Shown here in pieces: positions 7,118-13,892 of a stretch of DNA of 13,892 nt (the first letter of the stretch is position 1; each line of letters opens with the position of its first letter). This DNA comes from JAHJRJ01 sp037443685 (lineage in GTDB: Bacteria > Bacteroidota > Ignavibacteria > UBA10030 > BY39). The translations under genes were made by a program, and so were the position numbers. The notes under the pieces are model-generated. The model was not told where the DNA came from and searched no databases. It worked only from the letters and a program-made list of their open reading frames with translations. The stretch is taken from NCBI GenBank assembly GCA_037443685.1, contig JBBINX010000065.1, positions 1 to 13,892 on the forward strand. Direction: 5' to 3'.

Positions 7118-8017
7118 TCATCCAGCTTTCTTCAATGCTTCAGCACCGCTAACGATTTCGAGAAGTTCTTTTGTAATTGCTGCTTGGCGTGCTTTGTTAT
7201 AGACTAATTGGAGTTCTCGAACTAATTCAACCGCATTTGTAGTGGCGCTGTCCATTGCCATCATCCGTGCGCCTTGTTCGGCTGCATTCGATTCTAACAA
7301 TATTCGCCACATTTGAAAATTTAAGTGTTTCGGAACTAACAAATCAATTATTTCTTTACTATCTGGTTCAAATATATAATCGGTAGAGACAGATGCTTTT
7401 AAATTTTTTGTATCCGACTTTATGAGTAATTCCGGTGGAATGGGAAGTATTTGTTCAATGTTAATTTTTTGTTGAATAATAGATTTGAATTCGTTGTATA
7501 TGATTTCAACCTTATCGTATTTCCCTATCAAGAAACCACCATATAATTCATTCATGATTCCGCGAGCGTGCTGAAAATTAAGGTTGTTAAATATGTTGAT
7601 ATGTTTACTGTCGATTTTATAGTTGCGTTTTGCAAATGAATCATAACCTTTTTTCCCGACTGAAATCAAATGAATACAACTGTTTTGATTTGTTTCGGAA
7701 TAATTATTGATGTAGTGAACCGTAGTTTTGATGATGTTAGAATTGAATGCCCCACAAAGTCCGCGGTCACTGGTAACAATAACAAGAGCCACGTTCTGTA
7801 CATCTCTATTTTTGAAGAAAGGATTTGTGTTATTTTCAATTGAGGAGGCCAAACTTTCAAGCAGTTCTTTCATTTTACGGGCGTATGGGCGTGCAGCAAT
7901 TATTGAATCCTGTGCGCGGCGTAATTTTGCGGCAGCAACCATCTTCATTGCTTTTGTGATTTTTTGTGTACTTTTTATACTGCCGATTCGGTGTTTTATA
8001 TCGCGTAATATGGCCAT
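7118..8017 (-). CDS. atpG: ATP synthase F1 subunit gamma
   Basis: Central rotor shaft of the F1 motor; its two terminal helices form the coiled coil that turns inside the alpha3beta3 hexamer. It is 299 residues, within the family range. The N-terminus RDIKHRIGSIKSTQKITKAMKMVAAAKLR spans about 5-33 (read here in two halves, RDIKHRIGSIKS and TQKITKAMKMVAAAK) and is diagnostic. DRGLCGAFNSNI in the Rossmann-like domain and ITKELLEIVSGAEAL at the C-terminus confirm it. It lies 9 bases after atpA and is the last ATP synthase gene here; atpD, which normally follows, is absent. Confidence 0.97.
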   Translation of the reverse strand: MAILRDIKHRIGSIKSTQKITKAMKMVAAAKLRRAQDSIIAARPYARKMKELLESLASSIENNTNPFFKNRDVQNVALVIVTSDRGLCGAFNSNIIKTTVHYINNYSETNQNSCIHLISVGKKGYDSFAKRNYKIDSKHINIFNNLNFQHARGIMNELYGGFLIGKYDKVEIIYNEFKSIIQQKINIEQILPIPPELLIKSDTKNLKASVSTDYIFEPDSKEIIDLLVPKHLNFQMWRILLESNAAEQGARMMAMDSATTNAVELVRELQLVYNKARQAAITKELLEIVSGAEALKKAG

Positions 8018-8026
8018 ATCAAATTA

Positions 8027-9574
8027 TTAACTTACTTTAAAACTTCCGATAAATTCGCGAAGTATTGAGTTCAGTTTCTTTGTGATTTGGTCGGTCAAAT
8101 CTTTTTTCTCCATAATTTCTTTTAGTATATCTCCGTGTTTTAAATGCATCGTTTGTAAAAATTCTTCCTCGAAACGTTTAATATATTCAAGAGGTACTTC
8201 ATCCAAATAACCATTTGTGCCGGCGAAGATAACAACGATTTGATCTTCAACTGATAAAGGTACGTATTGTCCTTGTTTGAGTAATTCTACAAGTCGTGAA
8301 CCACGTCTTAATTGTGCTTGTGTAGTCTTATCTAAGTCAGAACCAAATTTTGCGAATGCTTCCAATTCACGATACTGAGCGAGGTCTAAGCGTAATCTGC
8401 CGGCAATTTTTTTCATAGCTTTGATCTGTGCATTACCACCGACACGCGACACCGATATGCCGACATTGATTGCTGGTCGGACACCGAAGTTGAATAATCC
8501 CGGCTCTAAATAAATCTGTCCGTCAGTAATCGAGATTACGTTCGTCGGTATATAAGCCGAGACGTCGCCAGCTTGAGTTTCGATAATCGGAAGAGCTGTT
8601 AAACTTCCGCCGCCGAGTTCTTCGCTAAGTTTTGATGCCCGCTCAAGTAAACGTGAGTGTAAATAAAATACGTCGCCTGGATATGCCTCGCGTCCTGGAG
8701 GTCTTCTAAGAAGTAATGATACCTGACGGTAAGATTGAGCGTGTTTCGATAGGTCGTCGTAAACAACAACAGCGTGTCTGCCGCTGTCCCTAAAAAATTC
8801 ACCTAACGTGGCGCCTGAATATGGTGCTATGAATTGCATCGGTGCAGGATCGCTTGCAGTTGCTGAAATGACAGTCGTATATTCCATAGCACCAGCTTCT
8901 TCTAATTTTGACACAACTTGTGCAACTGTTGAACCTTTTTGTCCGATAGCAACATAAATACAGAATACCGGTTTTATACCCAATTCACGTGCTCGCTCGG
9001 TGTGAGTAAATTTTTGATTAATAATTGTATCGAGCGCAATTGCAGTTTTACCAGTTTGCCTGTCGCCTATAATTAATTCTCGCTGACCTCTCCCTATCGG
9101 AATCATTGCATCGACAGCTTTTATTCCTGTCTGAATAGGTTCTTTTACGGGTTGTCGTTGTATAACACCTAATGCTTTTCGTTCTATAGGAAGAAATTTT
9201 TCGGTCTTGATATTACCTCTTCCATCGATTGTTTGACCTAACGGGTTTATCACTCTGCCTAACATACCTTCACCGACGGGAATAGAAGCAACTCTTCCTG
9301 TGCGTTTTACCGTATCACCCTCTTTGATATGTTTGCTTTCACCAAAAAGAATGCATCCGACATTGTCTTCTTCCAAGTTTAATACCATCCCGAAAACTCC
9401 GTTAGGGAATTCGATTAACTCGCTTACCATTACTTTTTGCAGACCGTAAATACGTGCGATTCCATCGCCGACTTGGAGTACTGTTCCTACTTCGTATGTT
9501 TCGACTTCTGTTTCGAAGTGAAGTAGTTGATTACGTAATATTGCCGATACTTCATCCGGTTGTATTTCTACCAT
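8027..9574 (-). CDS. atpA: ATP synthase F1 subunit alpha
   Basis: Non-catalytic nucleotide-binding subunit of the F1 hexamer. It is 515 residues, a normal length. The Walker A motif GDRQTGKT is at 170-177 and the ATPase alpha/beta signature PAINVGISVS at 367-376, followed by the arginine finger R377 (SVSRVGG), which contributes to catalysis in the neighbouring beta subunit. The extreme N-terminus is the segment that binds delta. AAGGA at 9581-9585, 6 bases before the ATG, is a good ribosome-binding site. It follows atpH after 51 bases. Confidence 0.99.
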   Translation of the reverse strand: MVEIQPDEVSAILRNQLLHFETEVETYEVGTVLQVGDGIARIYGLQKVMVSELIEFPNGVFGMVLNLEEDNVGCILFGESKHIKEGDTVKRTGRVASIPVGEGMLGRVINPLGQTIDGRGNIKTEKFLPIERKALGVIQRQPVKEPIQTGIKAVDAMIPIGRGQRELIIGDRQTGKTAIALDTIINQKFTHTERARELGIKPVFCIYVAIGQKGSTVAQVVSKLEEAGAMEYTTVISATASDPAPMQFIAPYSGATLGEFFRDSGRHAVVVYDDLSKHAQSYRQVSLLLRRPPGREAYPGDVFYLHSRLLERASKLSEELGGGSLTALPIIETQAGDVSAYIPTNVISITDGQIYLEPGLFNFGVRPAINVGISVSRVGGNAQIKAMKKIAGRLRLDLAQYRELEAFAKFGSDLDKTTQAQLRRGSRLVELLKQGQYVPLSVEDQIVVIFAGTNGYLDEVPLEYIKRFEEEFLQTMHLKHGDILKEIMEKKDLTDQITKKLNSILREFIGSFKVS

Positions 9575-9625
9575 TTTGTGTCCTTATTCGTTTGCTGATT
9601 TAAATTAGTAAGTCGATTAACTATA

Positions 9626-10177
9626 CTATTTTGTTTTTCCGATTCCGGAAAATTTTTCTCTCAATGTTTCAAATTGATGCAAAATACTTCCGTCCCATAC
9701 GGTATCTTTAATTCTTATTTGAAAACCTCCGAGCAGGGAGGGATCGTTTTTAAATTTTATTCGTATTTTTTTCTTCGTTATCAATTCGAGTTTATTCTTG
9801 ATCACATCCGTCTGTTTATTTGTAAACGGAGCTGCTGAAGTTACCTTGGCTTCAACTATGCCAAGCTTTTCGTCTAATAGTTCATTGTATCGGGAAACAA
9901 TTGCTGGTATAATCATTTCACGATTTTTATTTGCCAATAGAAGTATAAATGTGAACGTTAATTCACCAATATTATCTTTGAACAGAGTAAAAAATATTTT
10001 TTTCTTCTTCTCAGCATTAATGATTGGGCTCTGTAAAAACAGGACGAAATCGCGCGATGATTTTATCATCTTTTCGATGAGTTGAAAATCAGCCGTCACA
10101 CGGTCGATTATATTTTGTTCTTCGGCTAACTGCAGGATGGCTCTTGCGTAACGTTGCGCAGTTCTGTGTTCTTGCAT
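9626..10177 (-). CDS. atpH: ATP synthase F1 subunit delta (OSCP-like)
   Basis: Peripheral stalk subunit linking the b dimer to the top of F1. It is 183 residues, close to the usual 175-180. The N-terminal domain begins TAQRYARAILQLAEEQ, typical of the helical bundle that binds the alpha N-terminus. The C-terminal family signature appears as SLLGGFQIRIKDTVWDGS (147-164). The ATG lies 2 bases after the atpF stop, so translation is probably coupled. Confidence 0.95.
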   Translation of the reverse strand: MQEHRTAQRYARAILQLAEEQNIIDRVTADFQLIEKMIKSSRDFVLFLQSPIINAEKKKKIFFTLFKDNIGELTFTFILLLANKNREMIIPAIVSRYNELLDEKLGIVEAKVTSAAPFTNKQTDVIKNKLELITKKKIRIKFKNDPSLLGGFQIRIKDTVWDGSILHQFETLREKFSGIGKTK

Positions 10178-10179
10178 AA

Positions 10180-10665
10180 TTAGTTCTTTTGTAATTCTTC
10201 TAAATATGAATCGATGACTCTCCTGTGTTTGTCAGAGTCGAGAGTTTCGCCTAAAATTTTACTCGCAACCAAAATCGATAAATCGGCAATTTCGCTGCGC
10301 AGTTTTAAAAGTGCGGCTTCTTTTTCCCGTTCGATTTCTAACTTTGCCTGTTCGATTATGTGTTTTGACTGTTGATTAGCTTTTGCAATAATTTCGGATT
10401 TTAGTTTTTCTCCGAGTTCACGGCTATCTTTTAAAAGCTTCTGTGATTTTACTTCAGCGTCCGACATAAATTTGCGGTTCTGTGCAGCAAGCTGTTCGGC
10501 TTCCTGTGTGGCGTTCTCAGCGTGTTCGATAGAACTACGTATGTGCTGTTCGCGTTTTTCAAGAGCCGATAAAAGCGGTTTCCACGCAAATGTGCGTAAT
10601 AGTACTAACAGAAGTATGAATGTAATTATTGTCCAGATAATAAGTCCGGGATTGATTTCTAACAT
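10180..10665 (-). CDS. atpF: ATP synthase F0 subunit b
   Basis: Forms the dimeric peripheral stalk. From the ATG at 10665 it is 161 residues, with one membrane helix at about 7-27 (GLIIWTIITFILLLVLLRTF), then a long charged coiled coil rich in Glu, Lys and Ala to the C-terminus. The open frame extends 14 codons upstream into atpE, but MLEINPGLIIW fits the family N-terminus and clears atpE by 17 bases, so I chose that start; GAGAG just upstream is a weak ribosome-binding site. Only one b gene is present, so a b homodimer rather than a b/b' pair is expected. Confidence 0.95.
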   Translation of the reverse strand: MLEINPGLIIWTIITFILLLVLLRTFAWKPLLSALEKREQHIRSSIEHAENATQEAEQLAAQNRKFMSDAEVKSQKLLKDSRELGEKLKSEIIAKANQQSKHIIEQAKLEIEREKEAALLKLRSEIADLSILVASKILGETLDSDKHRRVIDSYLEELQKN

Positions 10666-10682
10666 TTTTCTCTCAGTTTGTT

Positions 10683-10910
10683 TTATTTTGTAGCTAAGAT
10701 AATGCAAATAGCCAAAGCAAAGAAGGTTGCCCCTTCAATAAGTGCTGCAGCGATTAACATCGACGTACGAACTTGTCCTGCTACTTCCGGCTGACGACCA
10801 CTTGCTTCCATAGCAGCAGCTGCGAGTTTTCCGATTCCGAGTCCGGCTCCGATAACTGTTAGTGCTGCACCTATTCCGGCTGCTAAATAACCTAATGCGT
10901 TTGCTTCCAT
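10683..10910 (-). CDS. atpE: ATP synthase F0 subunit c (proteolipid)
   Basis: Hairpin of two membrane helices that forms the rotor ring. It is 75 residues. The glycine-rich helix-packing motif GAGLGIG is at 21-27, the polar loop is SGRQPE at 37-42, and the ion-carrying carboxylate is E59 in AALIEGATFFAL. The positions that bind sodium in Ilyobacter-type rings are not conserved: Gln is replaced by Ile26, and Ser/Thr/Tyr after the Glu by Gly, Ala and Phe. Proton coupling is therefore inferred. GGAG at 10918-10921, 7 bases upstream, is a strong ribosome-binding site, in keeping with the high copy number of this subunit. Confidence 0.98.
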   Translation of the reverse strand: MEANALGYLAAGIGAALTVIGAGLGIGKLAAAAMEASGRQPEVAGQVRTSMLIAAALIEGATFFALAICIILATK

Positions 10911-10945
10911 TTTATTTCTCCAATTTAATTATTGTTATGTATTTG

Positions 10946-11851
10946 TTAATGTTCTGCTTGATGACTACTGGTCTGCATTCCTAAACCCATGAAAAGCGAA
11001 GTCAGCATTGTGAATATGTATGCTTGTAAAAGTGCAACGAATAACTCGAGTATATTAATCCCGATTGCGAAAGCTACAGGAATAGGAGCTACCCAAACAG
11101 TTTTAAAAATAAAAATCAATCCAATAAGCGAAACGATAACTATGTGACCGCCCGTCATGTTCGCAAAAAGACGAATACATAGCGCAAATGGTTTTGTAAA
11201 AAGTCCGAGTATTTCAATAGGTATCATAATTGGCCATAGCATCCAATGCACTCCGCCTGTGAGATGTGCTAAATATTGCCTTAATCCCTGAGTCCGTATG
11301 GCTGAATACTGAATCATTATAAAGGCGATGATAGCTAAACCCGCAGTTATACTGACGTTGCTTGTCGAAGTTGCACCGTACGGAATCAAACCTATAAGAT
11401 TCATGATAAGGATGAAGAAAAAAGTTGTTAATAAATACGGCATGTACTTAATGCCATCTTTGCCCATATTGGGGACTACGATTTCGTCTCTAATAAATAC
11501 GATAAAAACTTCGACTAAATTTCCGATACCTTTTGGAATAAGAGTTTTTTTATTCCGTTGTGCGGCGGAAACAGCTACGATGAGTAGTATGAAAGCTGCA
11601 ACCCACAAAAAAACTACGTGTTTGGTTATCGATAAATCAAATTCGATTCCGAAAATATTTATGGGAAGGAAATGGGGTAGTTCGATATGGCCAAACGGAA
11701 TTTCGATCGATTTACTGTCCTGAGTGTGATGAAGGAGTTCTACAAAGATATTTCCTTTATGTTCTGTATTAGATAACACTGTATCGGTGATAGATACTGA
11801 AGTTGCTGTGTAACTATTTAAACTATCTAAAGGATAACTGACCATATTCAT
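10946..11851 (-). CDS. atpB: ATP synthase F0 subunit a
   Basis: Stator membrane subunit with the two ion half-channels. It is 301 residues, longer than E. coli subunit a (271). About 75 residues come before the first membrane helix, including HHTQDSKSIEIPFGHIELPHF, the kind of extension seen in Bacteroidota and Chlorobi. Roughly five to six hydrophobic helices follow. The essential arginine is R227 in ALCIRLFANMTGGH and the conserved Gln of the last helix is Q277 in LELFVALLQAYIFTML. The ATG shares one base with the upstream stop (TAATG); a second in-frame ATG lies two codons in. Confidence 0.97.
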   Translation of the reverse strand: MNMVSYPLDSLNSYTATSVSITDTVLSNTEHKGNIFVELLHHTQDSKSIEIPFGHIELPHFLPINIFGIEFDLSITKHVVFLWVAAFILLIVAVSAAQRNKKTLIPKGIGNLVEVFIVFIRDEIVVPNMGKDGIKYMPYLLTTFFFILIMNLIGLIPYGATSTSNVSITAGLAIIAFIMIQYSAIRTQGLRQYLAHLTGGVHWMLWPIMIPIEILGLFTKPFALCIRLFANMTGGHIVIVSLIGLIFIFKTVWVAPIPVAFAIGINILELFVALLQAYIFTMLTSLFMGLGMQTSSHQAEH

Positions 11852-12237
11852 TATTGAGATTTTGAACGTACTTTTTTATCGATAAAAAGAATTTCGACTA
11901 CTAAATAAATTGAATAAAATCCTAATAAGGTAATTGTAAATGCCAACAGATGGAAATCCAATACTTTTATGAAAAAGACCATAGCTGAAAGTAAAATTAA
12001 TAATCGAATACCCATACCACCGAGTAGTGCTTTTAAGAATTTTGTAGTTGATTTTTCGAAAGTTAACTCGACAGAAAAATACCCTATAAGAATATTAAAA
12101 GTAGCAAGCGCTGCACCACCGACTACAGCCGTAATTATCTCGATAGAGCCGAATCTGTAGAGCGGGTAAATTCCGAGAATGCATGTTCCCGCCAGTATGT
12201 AGAAAACTTGCTTTAAGAAGGATTTATCGAATTTCAT
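11851..12237 (-). CDS. atpI: ATP synthase subunit I-like membrane protein
   Basis: A 128-residue protein with four predicted membrane helices at about 10-27, 34-56, 67-92 and 95-118, and a basic C-terminal tail (DKKVRSKSQ). Size, topology and position just before atpB match the AtpI/ATP-synt_I family, which helps c-ring assembly in some bacteria. There is no catalytic motif to check, so the call rests mainly on context and topology. The start overlaps the preceding small membrane-protein gene by 14 bases, and the stop overlaps the atpB start as TAATG. Confidence 0.75.
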   Translation of the reverse strand: MKFDKSFLKQVFYILAGTCILGIYPLYRFGSIEIITAVVGGAALATFNILIGYFSVELTFEKSTTKFLKALLGGMGIRLLILLSAMVFFIKVLDFHLLAFTITLLGFYSIYLVVEILFIDKKVRSKSQ

Positions 12238-12487
12238 TTTTAGGATTTGTATTAGATGATTTTTTGTTCATCCCAATTACTGTTTTAAAAAAAATGTAAA
12301 AACTTGAACCAATTCCAATGAAAATTCCTAATAATAACAACCACGGTGATGTATTCAATTTTTCATCAGCCCATTTACCGATGAAAATCATTATCACCAT
12401 AATTGCCGCCATTTGAATACCTATCGTTAGATAAGGCATCGCCTCCCGGTATGCTTTTGAAAAACTGTCGAAACCCCTAAATATCAT
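12224..12487 (-). CDS. AtpZ/AtpI-family small membrane protein
   Basis: A small hydrophobic protein, 87 residues from the ATG at 12487. Two membrane helices (about 20-38 and 48-68) flank the short polar loop GKWADEKLNTSP, which matches the AtpZ-type family (ATPase_gene1) found at the head of many F-type ATPase operons. Family members have been proposed to assist F0 assembly or to carry Mg2+/Ca2+; nothing here decides between these. A TTG at 12496, directly after the bactofilin stop, could extend it by three residues. The gene overlaps the next one by 14 bases. Confidence 0.8.
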   Translation of the reverse strand: MIFRGFDSFSKAYREAMPYLTIGIQMAAIMVIMIFIGKWADEKLNTSPWLLLLGIFIGIGSSFYIFFKTVIGMNKKSSNTNPKNEIR

Positions 12488-12496
12488 AGTGGGCAA

Positions 12497-12871
12497 TCAG
12501 GTTTTTGGTTCAGGAATAATTTGTGCTTGTTTGTTACCCGCCATACAACAGTTACCGTCAAAAACAGCGCCTTCATCAATTACTAATTTTGCAGTGCGAA
12601 TATCACCATTGACAATAGATTTGCTTTCAAAAATCAGTTTTTCCTGTGCGGTAATGCATCCTTTAATCTTTCCACCGACAGAAATATTTTTAGCTGAAAC
12701 CGAACCTTCAATTTCACCTGATGGTCCGATAGATACACTCTCGCTGGCCAATAAATCGCCGACAACTTTTCCATCAATTCTGATATTTCCACGACTACGA
12801 AGCTTGCCCTCGATAACTGTTCCAGGTCCAATCAAATTAAGCTCTTTCGATATTTCGTTTTTTGATACCAA
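12497..12871 (-). CDS. Bactofilin (polymer-forming cytoskeletal protein), TTG start
   Basis: A 124-residue DUF583/bactofilin-family protein. Bactofilins polymerise without nucleotide into filaments that often attach to the inner membrane and position cell-wall enzymes. The core (about 15-105) is a run of short repeats alternating glycine and hydrophobic residues (GTVIEGKLRSRGNIRIDG, GEIEGSVSAKNISVGGKIKG), expected for a right-handed beta-helix. The tails are short, and the C-terminal side carries a Cys-Cys pair (GNCCMAG). No ATG is available near the 5' end; TTG at 12871 is supported by AGGAG 7 bases upstream. It follows the M23 peptidase gene by 13 bases, a pairing known in other bacteria. 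Confidence 0.93.
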   Translation of the reverse strand: MVSKNEISKELNLIGPGTVIEGKLRSRGNIRIDGKVVGDLLASESVSIGPSGEIEGSVSAKNISVGGKIKGCITAQEKLIFESKSIVNGDIRTAKLVIDEGAVFDGNCCMAGNKQAQIIPEPKT

Positions 12872-12878
12872 TTATATA

Positions 12879-12883
12879 CTCCT
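12879..12883 (-). promoter_or_regulatory. Ribosome-binding site that fixes the bactofilin TTG start
   Basis: AGGAG on the minus strand, 7 bases before TTG at 12871 and located just after the M23 stop codon (12885-12887). The spacing is the same as that before acpP and atpE, which makes the TTG a credible start although no ATG is present. Confidence 0.75.
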
Positions 12884-12884
12884 A

Positions 12885-13763
12885 TCATTTATTAATTATG
12901 AATTCATTTGGGTCAAGAGCAAAACCGTTCTTCCAAACTTCAAAATGAAGATGGGGTCCGGTGCTTTTTTTCCCCGTGTTACCCAGCAAAGCAATCGGTT
13001 CGCTGCGCTTTACCGATTCGCCTTCGGTCTTTAATAATTTTTGGTTATGCTTATATGCAGTTACGAAACCGTCTCCGTGAGAAAGCAGTATCATAAAACC
13101 ATAATCGTATGACCAATCTGAAAATATTACGGTTCCTGCAGCAGCAGCAAAAATGGGAGAACCTTCTTTCCCGCTAACATCAATTCCAAAGTGCCCTTCT
13201 TCGGGATTAAAATCTCGTGTTTGAAATCCTAACACTGGTTTAACCAACGGAAATTCTGGCTGCAGAATATCAATTTCTTGAAAAATTCGTGTTGGTACAA
13301 AGTTATCATTTGTAAGGTCGAATGACTCGAATTTATTACTGCTGAAAGTCGGTTTTTTTTCCAACAGCTCCGTCTCTATAACAGTGGTTAAGTTATTAGC
13401 GGTATTTACCGTATCGCTTTCACCGATTTTTTCACCGAGTACTTTCCGCATTTGTAAATTGTATTGTCTAAGTGATACTATCTCTTCTAAAAGGACATTC
13501 AGTTTGTTTTGGACCTCGATAATCTGTTTACCGTACTTATTTTCTAATTCAGGATTATCTATTGGTAAAAAATTTCCTAAAGGTGTAAAAACTAATACTG
13601 CGATCGTGATGAAGGAAATAGAACCGACTAAACCAATAACTATTAACAAGATACCAATTTTACTGATTGCAAGGCTTTTTTGTTTCTTTGACTCATTATT
13701 AGGAATCAATAGAAATGTATATTTTTCTTTCGCATTCCTACGCTGATTGGTATCGGTTGGCAT
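12885..13763 (-). CDS. Membrane-anchored M23 (LytM-type) peptidoglycan peptidase
   Basis: Probable zinc endopeptidase that cuts peptide cross-links in peptidoglycan. It is 292 residues: a basic cytoplasmic N-terminus, one membrane helix at about 35-60, a coiled-coil-like stretch at about 72-112, a linker, and an M23 domain from about 172 to the end. All expected zinc and catalytic residues are present: H191 and D195 (HFGIDVSG), H239 (YKHN), H271 and H273 (GPHLHFEVW), so it looks active rather than a degenerate activator. The membrane helix places the catalytic domain in the periplasm. It is the first gene of the operon, 13 bases before the bactofilin gene. The ATG at 13763 has no Shine-Dalgarno site and overlaps the stop of a five-codon leader ORF. 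Confidence 0.93.
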   Translation of the reverse strand: MPTDTNQRRNAKEKYTFLLIPNNESKKQKSLAISKIGILLIVIGLVGSISFITIAVLVFTPLGNFLPIDNPELENKYGKQIIEVQNKLNVLLEEIVSLRQYNLQMRKVLGEKIGESDTVNTANNLTTVIETELLEKKPTFSSNKFESFDLTNDNFVPTRIFQEIDILQPEFPLVKPVLGFQTRDFNPEEGHFGIDVSGKEGSPIFAAAAGTVIFSDWSYDYGFMILLSHGDGFVTAYKHNQKLLKTEGESVKRSEPIALLGNTGKKSTGPHLHFEVWKNGFALDPNEFIINK

Positions 13764-13780
13764 TATCGTATATAAATCAT
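13763..13780 (-). other. Possible five-codon leader ORF upstream of the M23 gene
   Basis: ATG at 13780 opens a frame of five codons (M-I-Y-I-R) and stops at TAA (13765-13763), whose last base is the first base of the M23 ATG (TAATG). The predicted transcription start is only about 10 bases upstream, so this would be the first start codon in the mRNA. Neither it nor the M23 start has a Shine-Dalgarno site. Termination-reinitiation is possible but unproven; chance is a fair alternative in AT-rich DNA. Confidence 0.3.
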
Positions 13781-13795
13781 AAATTCAGTAAAAAA

Positions 13796-13824
13796 AATAT
13801 AATGAAAATAGCTTTTAAAGTCAA
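13796..13824 (-). promoter_or_regulatory. Predicted sigma70-type promoter for the M23-bactofilin-atp operon
   Basis: On the minus strand TTGACT (13824-13819) and TATATT (13801-13796) are separated by 17 bases, the same boxes and spacing as the promoter at 7070-7098. The likely start is near 13789, leaving a leader of about 25 bases. It lies between an upstream terminator and the first gene, the expected place. Confidence 0.75.
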
Positions 13825-13842
13825 TGAAACGATACCCTGATG

Positions 13843-13879
13843 TTGACAACAAAAAACCCCTGCTGGGCGAACAGGGGTT
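13843..13879 (-). terminator. Rho-independent terminator of the gene beyond the right edge
   Basis: An 8-bp perfect stem (AACCCCTG at 13855-13862 pairing with CAGGGGTT at 13872-13879) encloses a 9-base loop. Read on the minus strand the stem is followed by a T-run (TTTTTTGTTG), the standard intrinsic terminator layout. On the plus strand the downstream side is poor in T, so I assign it to minus-strand transcription arriving from outside the window. It separates that unit from the M23-atp operon. Confidence 0.88.
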
Positions 13880-13892
13880 GTTAGTATTTAAT

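Noticed and set aside
11328..11723. 131-residue open frame on the plus strand
   Set aside because: It is the antisense shadow of atpB; its composition mirrors the membrane-helix codons of subunit a and it has no start signals.
12832..12888. Short 18-codon frame overlapping the M23 stop as ATGA and running into the bactofilin gene out of frame
   Set aside because: It uses the AGGAG site as codons and is out of frame with the strongly supported bactofilin gene; most likely a chance frame.
12489..13034. 181-residue open frame on the plus strand
   Set aside because: It lies antisense to the bactofilin and M23 genes, both of which have clear family motifs. The translation is low-complexity with no recognisable domain, and no promoter or ribosome-binding site is seen.
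1..13892. Mobile element, CRISPR, toxin-antitoxin or defence system
   Set aside because: All coding capacity is accounted for by conserved housekeeping genes on one strand. I saw no inverted terminal repeats, integrase or transposase, spaced repeats, or foreign-looking segment.

Overview
The window is a tightly packed bacterial housekeeping region. Every gene I can support lies on the minus strand, so transcription runs from the high-coordinate end to the low end. No stretch longer than about 130 bases lacks a gene. The sequence is AT-rich. Gene content points to the Bacteroidota/Chlorobi group, perhaps an Ignavibacteria-like lineage. The reasons are an F-type ATPase cluster without atpD and atpC, subunit a with a long N-terminal extension, an N-terminally extended RNase III, a DUF3109-like cysteine-cluster protein, and the order yceD-rpmF-plsX-fab-acpP-fabF-rnc. 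This placement is inference from gene organisation, not from a phylogeny.

Region 1 (about 13,892 down to 7,118). A Rho-independent terminator at the right edge closes an unseen upstream gene. A sigma70-like promoter (TTGACT-17-TATATT) follows. It leads into a membrane-anchored M23/LytM peptidase, a bactofilin, two small membrane proteins of the AtpZ and AtpI types, and then atpB-atpE-atpF-atpH-atpA-atpG. This gives the whole membrane sector (a, c, b) plus delta, alpha and gamma. The catalytic beta and the epsilon subunits (atpD, atpC) are absent and must be encoded elsewhere. Genes are separated by 51 bases or less, or overlap, so they probably form one operon joining cell-wall/cytoskeleton genes with energy conversion.

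Region 2 (7,117 down to 1). A 113-base gap carries a second promoter with exactly the same two hexamers and spacer length (TTGACT-17-TATATT). It leads into yceD (DUF177), rpmF (L32), plsX, fabH, fabD, a cysteine-cluster protein, fabG, acpP, fabF and rnc, the last cut by the window edge. Together these supply acyl carrier protein, malonyl transfer, initiation, elongation condensation and ketoreduction of type II fatty acid synthesis, plus the first step of phospholipid synthesis (PlsX). They are bundled with a ribosomal protein and an RNA-processing enzyme. The dehydratase (FabZ/FabA) and enoyl reductase are not in the window. Several neighbours overlap by 4 to 11 bases (plsX/fabH, fabD/Cys-cluster, Cys-cluster/fabG, fabF/rnc), which suggests translational coupling.

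I found no mobile element, CRISPR array, tRNA, rRNA or defence system. The points most worth a second look are the cysteine-cluster gene inside the fab operon, the M23-bactofilin pair at the head of the ATP synthase operon, the matched promoters, and a five-codon leader ORF that ends on the start codon of the first gene.
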